Source of the DNA: Artocarpus heterophyllus
Lineage: Eukaryota; Streptophyta; Magnoliopsida; Rosales; Moraceae
Assembly: GCA_025403435.1 (NCBI GenBank)
Contig: CM046341.1
Location: 13,477,219-13,541,218 of the forward strand
Direction of reading: 5' to 3'
Length of the DNA: 64,000 nucleotides
Made by a program: the position numbers and the translations under genes
In this document: positions 1 through 11,213 of the stretch, in pieces
Numbering within the stretch: the stretch's first letter is position 1
How the letters are laid out: the number at the start of each line of letters is the position of its first letter
Notes under the pieces: generated by a model
What the model was told of the DNA's origin: nothing
The model's input: the letters and a program-made list of their open reading frames with translations, nothing else
Databases searched by the model: none

Positions 1-25
1 CCAGTGTTGGCGATTCCTGAAGGAA

Positions 26-1290
26 ATGATGGGTTTGTTATTTTATAGTAATGCATCCAAGATGGGCCTCAGAGTTGTATTGATGCAAAATGAAAGGGTG
101 ATTGCTTATGCTTCAAGACAAACAAAGGATTATGAAAAGAATTATCCTACTCATGATCTCAAGTTAGCAGCAGTAGTCTTTGCGTCGAAGATATGGAGAC
201 ACTACTTATATGGGATCCAATGTAAGATCTTCACTGATCATCAAAGTTTAAAGTACTTCTTCACGCAAAGAGACTTGAACATGAGACAACGAAGATGGCT
301 AGAATTGGTGAAGGATTATGATTGTGAAATCCTTTATCATCTTGGTAAAGCTAACCGAGTGGCTGATGCTCTAAGTAGGAAGTCAGTTGCCACGTTGATG
401 TCAATGGAAGCAATGTATCCACCTTTAAGGAAGGAAAATCTAGACTTCGGTTTGAAACTTATAGCAAGCAGCTATCGGCTCTCTCTCTTGCTCCGACGAT
501 GTACGATGAAATTCGAAGGAAACAAGATAACGATGTAAGCCTCGTAAGGATCAAGCAAGAAATAAAAGAAGGGAAATGTCAAGAGTTTCGTATTACGGAT
601 GACGAAACTCTGTATCTCAAGGACCGTTTATGTGTTCCCAATGTTGATGATTTAAGGGAAAAGATCTTGGCAGAAATTCATGATACTCCTTACTCTATTC
701 ATCCAGGTGCAACAAAGATGTATAATGATCTAAGGGGTAACTTCTGGTGGTTTGGAATGAAACGTGATGTTGCAAAGTATGTGAAGAAATGTATGACATG
801 TCAGCAAGTAAAGGCTGAACACTAGAGACCTGGTGGTGAACTGCAGTTTATCCAAATACCGGAATGAAAATGGGAGGATATAGCAATAGATTTCATTACC
901 GGTTTGCCCAGAACTATGAATGGTTATCATGCAATTTGGGTAGTTGTGGATCGACTGACGAAAATGGCACATTTCATTCCTATCAAGATCACCTACTCTA
1001 TGGAACGGTTAGCAGAACTCTATGTTAAGGAAATTGTACGAATTCATGGAATTCCCAAGTCAATCATCTCAGATCGTGATGGCAAGTTCACATCTAAGTT
1101 TTGGAAGAGTGTACAGTCTGCAATGGAAACCAGGCTTCATTTTAGTATAGCCTTTCATCCTCAGACAGACGGCCAAACGGAGAGGACGAACTTGATTCTA
1201 GAAGATATGCTATGGGCATGTTCTTTCGATTTTAAGACCAGCTGGTGTAAAATGTTGCCGTTAGCAGAATTTGCTTACAACAACAGCTTA
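26..1290 (+). pseudogene. Ty3/gypsy pol fragment (RNase H to integrase), decayed
   Basis: This is part of a retrotransposon polyprotein. It starts inside RNase H, passes through the integrase zinc domain (motif HPGATKMY, then CMTCQQVKAEH) and ends in the integrase core ([24 protein letters not shown]). Breaks are visible: a frame change near 499-538 and in-frame stops TAG at 823-825 and TGA at 865-867. The RNase H catalytic positions are altered, reading YSNAS where the family has an Asp and HDLKLAAV where it has a Glu. Homology ends abruptly at AYNNS, about 1290, before the rest of integrase and any 3' LTR. The fragment also continues off the left edge, so its true length is unknown. It is chromovirus-like by sequence and clearly diverged from the element at 40057-49066. 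It is certainly nonfunctional here. Confidence 0.93.
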
Positions 1291-1362
1291 TTCTTAATAA
1301 ATTGTACGGGCATGTTCAATTTCGGTTGTCGTAGTGAATATGATGATTTTATTATTTGCTCA
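1291..1362. other. Filler at junction of gypsy fragment and tandem array
   Basis: These roughly 70 bases match neither the gypsy pol fragment on the left nor the duplicated unit on the right. In units 2 and 3 the bases just before the shared start (tacacctatctaac) are the end of the preceding unit. Here that sequence is replaced, so this is a rearrangement breakpoint with filler DNA. Confidence 0.5.
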
Positions 1363-1456
1363 TACACCTATCTAACTATTTCTTTATTCTTAAGCACCAT
1401 TAATTTTCTAATATGTAGTTAATTTATGATCTAGGCTTGAATATAATTTGATAAGT

Positions 1457-1505
1457 GAGGGCAGTTTAGTTGGTTGTAAATCCGGTTCGAGTCACGCTTA
1501 GCCCT
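1457..1505 (+). pseudogene. tRNA-like or SINE-like fragment, copy 1
   Basis: A short stretch with box A-like (agtttagttgg) and box B-like (ggttcgagtca) RNA polymerase III motifs, bounded by agggc and gccct, which could pair as an acceptor-like stem. There is no room for a normal anticodon arm, so this is not a tRNA gene. A deleted tRNA or SINE head is possible. It recurs at 18109 and 37062 because of the duplication. Confidence 0.3.
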
Positions 1506-1509
1506 ACTC

Positions 1510-3750
1510 AAAAGTGTGGCATTCTCCCTCCCCTTGTATCAAAAATATATATATAATTTAATTTTTTTGATACCAGCTAAAATAACTTTGATATCATATT
1601 TACCAAAATCTGAGAAATAATATCCCATTTCCATAAAACTTTGGTTTTTATATCTACGATTATTGTTCTCAAATACGTATAAATATATCACCAAGATAAT
1701 TACATTATTATTCTCACCCATTTACAAGTCCCAGGACATATACATGAATATGAGTTTATAAAATATAGTCGGGATTAAAGTTAATCTATATATGGTTATC
1801 ATTCATAGAAATTAATTCTTCCCATGAATTTACTATATTGTTTGAATTGATCTATCATGTATCATGTCCAATTTATTATATTTCAAATACATACGTGTTT
1901 CTAGTTCATTAATCACCACTACAATAATCTACCTAATGGAAAAGACAATCCCCAAGAAAAAAAGAGAGAGAAAGAATGAAACGGACAACACCATGATATG
2001 AAGAAAAAAAACAACCGAAAATATACGTAAAATTTTACAAAAGCAACCACATAAAGCGCATATATTTTTATTATTAAGGATTTTCAAGAGAAGCGAAATA
2101 GAACATTGTACACTTTAAAAAAAAAAAAATAGAACATTGTATTGGATGTGACTGATTCGGTAAAAATCACCGTTGGTTTTTAAGTTTAGGCATCAAAATT
2201 GTCAATAAAAATAAATCCAGGAACAAAGCGACCTAAAGATTGTTTAAAGACAAGAGGATGTAAAGATAGTTATTGAGGAACTAAGGGTACCAAAAGCTTT
2301 TCTTTTTTATTATATGAGATTAACAATTAAATATATGAGATTAACAATTTCATGAATTTAGGGTGTTAGGGTTGTGGTTCCAACCATATAGTTTTAATCA
2401 CAAATTGTGTAAAGTTCTTATATGCTACAGTGTGTTGTTGTAATTTTTAGATTGTTTGGCACGTTAATTAAAACCAAAACTTTTGGTTCAAACACTGCAG
2501 TATGTAAAAATTTTACACTGTAATTTTTTTTGTTTACTTTATACTGTAACATATAAGAGTTTTACATTATTTTTGAATCAAACCATTTGTTATACTAACT
2601 CTTCTCCGGAACACCGCAACAATATCCGAATTTCAATCACAGAGATCCTACAAAAAAAATTTTTAAAATAGCATGTGCAATTTTTCCCACGTGATAATCT
2701 CAAACTAATAGTTTAATCAACTAGATGTAATTAATTAGGGGGAATTTTTGCTTTATTTTGATATTCATATAAAACCATCTTTAAGGAATTATAGTAGTTT
2801 TCATGATATTTTAGAAAGTTTAGCATTTTAAACTTACTATATTGTTTGATTTGATTTGATTTACAAGAATACAGGCACAAACTAATTCATACCACACAAA
2901 GCACAAGATCGTAGTAAGAATGATCCAATCGACTTCAGTTGTAAGCAACAATATTAATTTTAACGAATAATATCAAGTGAAATAATGGAATAAAGCAAAA
3001 GCTTTGTTGAAACAAAACGTTGTCGTTTTCAAAAAATTTCCTTTGATGAAACGTCAAAGTGCTTAAAGCTTCAACACTAACCAATTACTTTTTATTCGGT
3101 ACTTCTACTGTAGTTGATTATAAATTTATAATTCTTTATGTTGTTGTTATCGTTAGTGTTAAAGGTTATAATTATAATCAAGATTCTTTTGTCAGACACT
3201 AGTTTCGTTTGTTTTCTGCCTGTTTTGAAAATGGTGACAGGTGAATTCGGGATTAGTGCAAGATTAAGAAATAAAAGAAAGAAAACAATCCACGTGCTTC
3301 TTCACGTGTGGATGAAACCTCGAGGCCAACCTCTGTCTGGGTTGTTGGCAATGTATCCTAGGCGACATTTGTGCACTAATTTCAATTAAAAACGTAATTT
3401 GAAAGCAATTTTAAATCTATATAATTTGAACGATAATTTTAAATTAACGTTTATAAAAAAAACACTTAATAAATTTCTAGGCGAAACGAATGGTTGGATA
3501 GTTTAAATATGTGATTTTAAATTGATGTTAAAAAAAAAAAAAAAAACAACTTAACAAATTTTTCGGCGTTGGATGGTTTAAATATGAGACTAGAGTTTCA
3601 AAAAGTTTTTGGCGCAAATCATAGGCTATCCCAGCTATATGTTCTCTCACATATACAATGTGCTTTTAACGTTATTTTAATTTTACAATTATTTCTGGAG
3701 GCATCAGTAAAATGAGTGCATATCAAGATTATGGACCTATGCGTCTTTAT
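1510..3750. other. Noncoding left block of unit 1
   Basis: AT-rich sequence with scattered short open frames that show no recognisable motif or codon bias. It contains the phrase tgtaacatatRaRagttttacac near 2400-2590, also found inside the MITE-like repeats of this window, so it may hold a degraded member of that group. Nothing here supports a gene. Confidence 0.5.
3291..3308. promoter_or_regulatory. Two G-boxes 6 bp apart, unit 1
   Basis: CACGTG occurs at 3291-3296 and again at 3303-3308 with cttctt between them. CACGTG is the plant G-box bound by bZIP and bHLH factors. The pair is kept in all three units (19874-19891 and 38794-38811). No gene start is evident downstream, so a regulatory role is only a possibility. 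Confidence 0.25.
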
Positions 3751-3753
3751 TGA

Positions 3754-3888
3754 ATCCAAGCTCCATGGAAAGAGGTAAAAGCTCAGATTGAGGAAGAACT
3801 AGGCTTTGATGACAAAGAGCCAATACAGGGGAAATGGAGTTGGCGTTGGCTGGAAGAGTCCAAGATTATGGGAAGGCTTTGGCGCTAG
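3754..3888 (+). pseudogene. Unrecognised coding relic, open in unit 1
   Basis: A 44-codon open stretch follows a TGA at 3751-3753 and ends at TAG 3886-3888. It reads like protein, with an acidic segment IEEELGFDDKEP followed by a Trp-rich segment GKWSWRWLEE. I do not recognise the family. The same stretch in units 2 and 3 is broken by the same changes: two TAG codons and two single-base insertions. It may be an exon remnant of a gene caught in the duplicated segment. The length is too short to exclude chance. Confidence 0.25.
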
Positions 3889-3985
3889 GCAAGCATAGTT
3901 TCAAGGAAAAAAAAAAAAATCAAGTGACCAATGGGTGGTGTTTTAGTAAATAGCTAACGAGAAGATCAAGGCATTGGGTTAAAAG

Positions 3986-4130
3986 CGTGTTTAATAGAAC
4001 CGTTTGAATTCAAAAAATGAATTCACACTGTAGCATGTTGTAATATACTTTTATTTTACATCGTAATATCTAAAAGTTTTATATTATAAATGATTCAAAC
4101 TCATAAATTTAAATTCATCTCCCAAACACA
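3986..4130. mobile_element. MITE-like repeat, unit 1 copy
   Basis: A short noncoding repeat with GTGTTT near the left end and CCAAACAC at the right end. Longer internal inverted similarity joins gtttgaattcaaaaaatgaattc on the left to attcaaactcataaatttaaattcat on the right. Its middle has the cactgtag / tttacatcgtaat phrases shared by other MITE-like repeats in this window. Copies lie at 39566-39708 and, split by a solo LTR, at 20564-22864. Confidence 0.5.
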
Positions 4131-6603
4131 AAGTAAAAAACAAAATTGTTAAAAGAATGCCTACTTAATTTTTTTAGTTCAATGCATAGTAATACCCCTA
4201 TAGGGATTAGCAGTATTGAATAAATAAGAATAAACTTAAATACAATATCATTTTGAAACATTAAAACAATGCCTATGGGTCTTGAAATAAACATAAAATA
4301 AAAATAAACTGTAAATACAAACCACAATTTTAGTATAGCACCAAATATTAAAATACAGTCATTATCATAGTACAATTCCTAATCACACATATAATTTAAC
4401 ATAGCCATCATAAAGGTATAACAAATCTTACATGATTTAGACGAGTTACAATTAAGCTAGGATATTCCAACACGTAACCAACAGTGTTGTTACTTATTCC
4501 TCGTCAGATAGGTTGCACTGAGTTCCACCTGAGAGATGTAAATATAATATGGATGAGCATCGACATGTAACACCCAAGCATTTTGAGTATATTAAAAATG
4601 CAGTCATTTAAGGATTATGTTAAGACAAAAATATAGTTTAAGAAAAAATACCGTATAATAATACAAGAAATTATACAGTATTAGAATAATCTAGTGTGAG
4701 GAAGTACACCGATAAATTTTTGCAGTATAAAAATTACACTGTAAAAGTAATGCAATGTAGGAATTAGACTATTTAAGGTTAAGCAGTATAGAAATTAGGC
4801 GGTTTAAGTTAAAGTAGTGTAGAAATAATACTGTTTAGCGAATATGGATGAATAAGGAATGGTGTAGCAGTATGGAGAACATACCAGCAATACAAGAAAA
4901 ATACTATCAATATAAATTTACACTGTGTAAAGTTAGAAAATATTGGAATTATATTATGTAATGGATGTGGATAAGTATTGGAGGTTATGGGACCTCATGA
5001 ACTGTATGTAAAAGAATACTAGCAGTATAGAAAAAATACTATTAGTATAAACTTAGACTGCGTAAAAAGTTTAGTGGGACACCTTGAAAGTTTGATTGGG
5101 CCACCACAACCACTAATGTGGCCATTCACATTTGGCCACCCAAAGGAACTAAATTGATTACCAAGGTGACTCATCACCTTTTTATTTAAAAAAAAAAGAA
5201 AAGAAAAGAAAAAGAAAAAAAAAAGGGGGGGGAATCAATTAATGATATAAGAGACCATCATGGTCTCCATGGTGGAAGAAGAAAAAAAAGGGAAGAAACG
5301 TGAAAAAGGAAAGAAAGAAGGAGAGAAAGAAGAAAGGAAAAAAGAAAAAAAAATGCTTCATATGCCTCCCAAGAAAACCGTCCCCTTCATAAGTTTCTCT
5401 TAAATTTTGATGATTACCAAACCTCCAATTAAGCTTAAAGCAAGCTCTAATATTTTAGTGCAAAGTTTTACAACTTTGGAGGTAAATTTCTAAACTTTTT
5501 CTAAGGATTTTAGGGATTTTTATTCAAGATTATGGTTGGGCCTTGATTGGGTTTTGTCATGGTTTTGAGGAAAGACATGACAAAGTTTTGAGCTTGGCAA
5601 AGGAGGGACAAAAAGGTTGGCAAAGTTTAGGTAAATTTCTAAACTTTTTATTTGAAATTTACATGCATACCATGTGTTTGATAAAATGATTTTGCTCTAT
5701 GGCATGTAAATGGACAATATGGCATGATTGATTTATGCTATACGTTGATCGTGATGATGAGGGAAAGAAGAAAGTAAGGGTTTTGGTGAAATTCCAAAGG
5801 GACTAAATTGTAAAGAAAAGTGTATTCTCGACAAATTTTAAAATCAGCCAAAAAGTCCCCCTAAACGTTGAAATTTAAGGAAAGTTAAAACACAAAAGTT
5901 GTAGAACCCATCAAAACTGTTAGGACAGCGCGAACAGTTTGTCAAAATTCGGCTCGGTTTAGGAGTTATGCATTTTACGAAATTTTGACCACAAAATTTT
6001 ATGTATTGAATTCGACCATGGTGCTTTTATAAGTTTTGTTCCTTGTGAAAAATTGAACGTTATGGTATAAATTGGCTGCTTTTGGTTTTGGGGGCAAAAA
6101 TGTTAAGATTTTTTTGTTTCGGGCCAAAACCATAAAATCATGTGAAAGCTAGATTTTCATTGAGAAATGTTGAGATCCTGCACTATTGTAGGCAATGAGT
6201 ACTCATAGATGCCAAGTTTAGTCAAGGAAAGAATCAAAACAAAAAAAGTTAAGGGCAAAATGGTCATTTTATGAAAAATGGCCACAATGGACCTAAAATG
6301 CCCAATGTCGGAAAACACTCCTTAGTGGAAATTTTTCCATAATATGTAGGTAATGAAACGGTAAATTTTTTCATAATATGTAGGTAATGAAACGGTAAAG
6401 TTAAGCAATGATTTTTATAAAGTTACGAAAATTAGCGAAAAACCCGCCAAGGGTGAATCGTCATTATTAAGAAAACGGCTAAAGCGGAATCAAACACTCC
6501 GAACTAGCAAAACACTCTTAGACGAAAAATGTTCCGTAATATGTTAAGTGACAAAATCGTCATGTGAGATGAGAAATTTAATAAGGTGTTCGAGTAAACG
6601 AAA

Positions 6604-6780
6604 GGTAACCTGGTGGGTTACAAAGTTAAATAAAGAAAAAAAGTAACCTGATGGGGTAAAAAGAGTGATAACCTGATGGGTTATAGAGTTAAGTAAAAGG
6701 TACGGTAACCTGTGGGTTACAAAGTTAAAAGCAACAGGTTACAAAATTAAGTAAAGAGAAGGGTAAACTGATAGGGTACG
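6604..6780. repeat. Array of GTAACC-n5-GGTTAC palindromes
   Basis: About six degenerate copies of a 30-35 bp unit built on ggtaacctgatgggttac. The arms GTAACC and GGTTAC are inverted repeats around a 5-base centre. The units are joined by aaagttaaRtaaagaaa. The array lies inside the nested LTR and is repeated at 25515 and, more degenerate, at 52383. Confidence 0.75.
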
Positions 6781-7007
6781 AAGTTAAGTTAAAAGGAAAG
6801 AATGGTTAATGTTTACGTTATATTATCAATCGAGTAGATTGATAAAAAGAAAGTTAACTAATAAGTCGGCTGCCATTTGATCAGGACATAGAAGCCGACT
6901 AATGAAAGGAAAAAGAACGGAATAGGGAACACTAGAGCGTTATCAAGGTAAGTTTCGAACCTCACCTACAACATGAAGTAAATGCTTTTTAAATGTTTAT
7001 GTATATG

Positions 7008-7310
7008 TTTGCAATTGTTAAGCAAGTTGATTTAAAAGAATGTTTGCATTTGTTATGCAAAAGGTTTTAAAATTTAAATCATGATTTGCAATGTATTTTT
7101 TTTTTAAGCATGATTGTATTTAATATGCATAAAGTTATTGAAGATCAAGTAAAAGTTTGCAATGTAATTGCAATAATTATGTTTAAAGTATGTTTTGCAT
7201 TTTGTTAATGCATAATGTTTTACAGTTTAAGTTATAAGTTTTATGTTGTATTTGTTATGCAATAAGTTTTATAGTACAAGTTATAATTTGCAAATGTGTT
7301 TGCATATAAT
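7008..7310. repeat. Array of TTGCAT-n5-ATGCAA palindromes
   Basis: Several copies of tttgcatttgttatgcaa, whose arms TTTGCAT and ATGCAAA pair across ttgtt, alternate with aagttataa-type spacers. Spacing is roughly 60-70 bases. It lies inside the nested LTR. Counterparts are at 25930-26240 and, best preserved, 53850-54215. Confidence 0.65.
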
Positions 7311-7750
7311 GTGTTAGCAGTTGATATGCTCACTAACGTTAAAAAGAAGGTAAAGTAAAGAAAAAAAAATCGTACCACCCTCCTTGTTGTGAGGTACTAA
7401 AAGTAAAGTTAAAGTTGTGACCTTTTAAATGTGAGGTTCACAAGTAAAGTTAAAGCTTGACCTTCTAAATGTGAGGTACATGACCTCGATGTTTGATGGT
7501 CTCAAGTCTTCCACAAGAGAAGCATCATGTTTATGATCTTATGATTAAAGATGTTGGTACGAATACTAAAAGTTATACGATAAAGAAAGTGAAATAACAA
7601 GGATAAAGGTTAAGAAAGAAAGGAATGTTTAAGTTTATAGAATGTTCATAAAATGCACATAATTGAAGTTCATAATTGAGCATAATTGGAATCATGCATT
7701 ATGAATTTGCTTGTATTCCTTATTATAAAGTATTTACGTTAAATGCTTCT

Positions 7751-7982
7751 GAAAAACATTTTTAAAAATGTTTTATGTTAAGTGTTTATGAAAAACATTT
7801 TTATGTTTACAAGAAAAGGTTTATAAATGATGTTTTAAGAAAAACGTTCAAGAAATGTTTTACGAAAAACGTTTATGCAAAACGTTTCAGAAATGTTTTA
7901 TGAAAAACATTTTTAGAAATGTTTATGAAAAACTTTTTGAAAAACATTTAAGAGAAAGGTTTTTATGAGAAAAGTTTTTAAA
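7751..7982. repeat. Array of AAACATT/AATGTTT palindromic motifs
   Basis: Repeated aaaaacattt and aaatgtttt, or aacgttt, in alternating orientation, giving many short imperfect palindromes over about 230 bases. It lies inside the nested LTR, with counterparts at 26681-26911 and 54652-55020. Short open frames here (Lys/Phe rich) are a by-product of the repeat. Confidence 0.65.
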
Positions 7983-10591
7983 GCATGTTTAAATGATTTG
8001 TGAGTTTATGTTTAAACTTATTGAGTGAAAGCTCATAAAAAGCTTCTTCATACTATAGGTAGCCCTAAAGGTGACAAGTAGGACTTGTTTGAAGAGCTTG
8101 GTGTTACATAGGGCATGCGAAGATTTGGATATAGATACCACCACAGTTTGCTTCCACTACACAAAGAAAAGGTTATCCACTCTTTGATATAGTGTTTTCA
8201 ACGTTTTAAGAAAATCACAGTTTTAAGAAATGTTTCAAAGTTTTAAGATATGTATTTTACGAAATGTTTTAAGATAATAATAAAAATAAGTTTAAAGTTA
8301 CGATTCAGTTAACGTTTCTTATTAAGTTTAAAGAAACAGTTTGAAATGGTTTTAAAGTCAAGTGTTGAGCAATGACTCAACCTAAATTGCGACAGAAGTC
8401 ACAACAGTTTTTAAGGACGTTTTAAAGGATGTAAAGAAAAAAATTTCTTTAAGTATTTTTCTTACTAAGTAAGATTACTGTTTACGAAATGAAGTTAAAA
8501 AAAGTTAAATGATTGCCCGAAAAGGCAGGTCATCACATGACATGCCCAGTAGGGAAAACCATTACTCACCTTAAGGTTTTATTCATTACTACATTAAACT
8601 TGCATGGTTAATTAGTTCATATCATTATCCAATTTATGAGATTCATTATGATCATATTTCATGGATACCATACGTTAATCATTACCGAGTTTTATACATA
8701 TACATATATACAATTATTACAATTTATCATTATTCCTAGGTATCCACGTTCATCAAAGTATTCATCATTTAACTCATCGAAACCCAAATGGGGGCACTTG
8801 GCCGCCCTCCAATCATTCCAAGGGTGTTCTAGTGAGGGGACAACAAGCCCCAAGTCCTCGCCAAGTCGATTCTTATACAGTGCGTTCTGAGACATAACCG
8901 TCGCCTCCCCCTATTTTGCCTTTTAGGGTATTCATGCCCAAGGACATAACCGTCGTCCTTTTTACGTCTTACCATTCCTCTATAATCAATCAATATTTAT
9001 AGAGTTAATTTTCCTAACTATGCTTCTCAATTTAGAACAACATTTGTCAAATCAATATATTCCTCACTGTACAACACAAGATGAGTTTCACATCATTGTG
9101 TTATGAGTAATATTCATATACTTTCCAAATATCATATACATATCTTGCAATGTAAAACAATCAAGTTATAATTCATCAAAACCTCACAAAAGATGAGTAA
9201 TAGAATCCCTAACTCTTTGCTTCAAATCTTTATACATCAAGTTATAATTCATCATGTTTTAAATACTTATAACCATTTTGCTTCAAATCTTTATACATAA
9301 AACACATTTAGATCATAAAACCTCAAGTTTTACAAAACTTATACAAGAACATGTTTCAAGTCCAAAGTACTCAAACATCACAACTTAGTTTCTAAAGGTG
9401 TTTAGAGTTTCAAAACATTGTATAAACATCTACAACATGTTTTTTTACAATTTTCATACCAAAATACAACTTAAAATCAAGGTTAAAGTTTTAGAAATCT
9501 AACCTCAAAAATTAACTCAAAAGTAGAGTTTGATCTTGAAAACGTCCAGACCTCCTCAATCCTTGAGTTTGTAAGAAGTTGTTTGTGGAGATTTTAAGAG
9601 AAAATCAATTTAGAAGCCTTAAGTGTAGCTTGAGCTTTTCTTTAATTTTTCTCTGGGCTTTGTGTCAAAACAAGAGAGAGACGTGTGAGAAGAAAGAAGA
9701 AAAGAGCTGAATAAAAAGAAGGAAAAATTATTGAGGGGACATGGTAGGTAAATGTTAGGTGTCAAATGGTAGGTAGGTCACGGGAGAAATTTGAAAGAAG
9801 TGAACAAAGGAGTAGTTGGAGAAGGATTCTTCATTTCTCTACCGAAGACTTTTGTAAGAAAATGCCAAAGTAGCATTTTCGTATATAGATGGAACATCCA
9901 ATAACAATTTAGTAATTTTAAATACAACTAAAATTTTAAATTGCCATGTTTTATACATTAAATTTTACAAAATCATTTCCGTTAAAATAACAGGTGTTAC
10001 AACCTTCTATAATAAGTCATAAAAAACATTATATCATCAAATGTAATAAAGGTATTGTCTGTTTCTATCATTAGATCTGTAACCATTGATGGAAACATTG
10101 CCATTGAAAACTCATCTATACGTATGTATGTATGTAACTTAAAAGTATTTCGTAAGTAAGCATATTTTAGTAATAAAAAAACCTATTATTTTGTAAATAA
10201 GTATATTTTAGTGATAAAAAAACCCTATTAAATCTGACTTATTTAGGCCTCTTTTTTTACTTTTAAAATGAAAAAAAAAAAGTATGTATACAGAATCATC
10301 TATGATGATGTCGGGTTGGATCTCTAATCCACACTGATTTAGGAGTCTGCATGAGAAGCATCACGATACTCCATAATCAAGAACATGATCTTCGTACTCC
10401 TAGTCATAATTGTCTATAAACACGATCATTACAGTCACATCCTTCATTGCTTACGAAATGTGTAGTTATTACACAATAAGGCACAAACAACCATGAAACT
10501 ACAGCTAAAGAACTAGCATATCGCCCTTTTATTTCCAACTATCTAGCCATTCATAATCACGTCTGTCGTGAAGAAGCTGATACAAAATATA

Positions 10592-10755
10592 CACGCTGTT
10601 TGGCAAGAATAATTTTAATCAATATTTCAATTATAAGTTGTATAAAGCTCTTATATGTTACAGCCAAAAAAAAAATTGCTATTAAATAAAGCTCTCACAT
10701 GCTACAGTAAAAACAGTTCTAACCAATGGCTCATACCATCATACTAAACACCCCA
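10592..10755. mobile_element. MITE-like insertion with TSD ata, unit 1 copy
   Basis: Starts cacgctgtttggc and ends aaacacccca, with imperfect terminal inversion. ATA flanks it on both sides (10589-10591 and 10756-10758). Unit 3 has the empty site with a single ata (49539-49541), which fixes the ends. The inside is noncoding. Superfamily is uncertain. Confidence 0.65.
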
Positions 10756-10790
10756 ATAGATTTCTCTCTTATTACTTGACAGAAAATAAT

Positions 10791-10953
10791 AGGGTGTTTG
10801 GCAGGGTGATAAGAACCGTTGGTTAGAACTGTTTTTACTATAACATATGAAAGCTTTACACTGTAACGATTTTTTTATCGTCACTGTAACATATGAAAGT
10901 TTTACACTATTTATAACTGAAAAAATAGTGCAAATCACTTTTGCCAAACACAA
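10791..10953. mobile_element. MITE-like repeat with GTGTTTGGC termini, unit 1 copy
   Basis: Left end agggtgtttggcagggtgat, right end atcacttttgccaaacac, which are inverted repeats. The centre has the palindromic cactgtaacatatgaaagttttacac phrases. Noncoding. Also at 29735-29896 and 49564-49723. Confidence 0.6.
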
Positions 10954-11213
10954 GATAATTACCCGATTCACTCAATTTGTTAAGAAACACAATATTTTCA
11001 AAACGATACTTTGGGTTTTTATTCCAAATAAAAACCTTATTTTTAGGTCATGCACCATTACGAGCGCCACAATGTCCAACAACTTTTTAAACTTGGTCCC
11101 TAACCTTTGTTCCTCATCTTCACTTCTGTAAAAGGAAAAAGTTTATATTGTTCCCAAAAAAAAAATTAAATTAAATAAAAGGGAAAAGTTTGTCATATAT
11201 TTTATAGCATTTT

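Larger units (their letters stand above)
4566..8537 (+). mobile_element. Nested 4-kb solo LTR, unit 1 copy
   Basis: It starts tgtaacacccaagc and ends aggtcatcaca, and is flanked by cgaca and tgaca, a 5-bp duplication with one mismatch. It is 3.97 kb long with no gag or pol, so a solo LTR. It contains a purine-rich block (5190-5350), a leader with the ggtaagtttcgaacctcacctac motif (6950-6975), three arrays of short palindromes, and the gagtgaaagctcat motif near 8020. It has paralogues at 23500-27474 and, longer and diverged, at 50505-55603. Confidence 0.8.
4194..10001 (-). mobile_element. Solo-LTR-like element, minus orientation, hosting a nested LTR; left end deleted
   Basis: This is the unit 1 copy of the insertion seen complete at 23120-28937. 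It ends at ggtgttaca (10001), followed by acctt. The left terminus (tgtaacacccc in unit 2) and about 200 bases of its flank are deleted here, joining tagttcaatgcatagtaa to tacccctatag near 4193. On the minus strand the order resembles other LTRs in this window: TGTAACACC start, CT-rich leader near 9650-9740, a gaggttagatttctaaa motif, then an actgggcatgtca-type segment. No coding sequence is present. A second LTR is nested at 4566-8537. Confidence 0.75.

Noticed and set aside
2483..2671. 62-aa frame present in all three units
   Set aside because: It overlaps a MITE-like core phrase and has no coding features; the three copies are explained by duplication.
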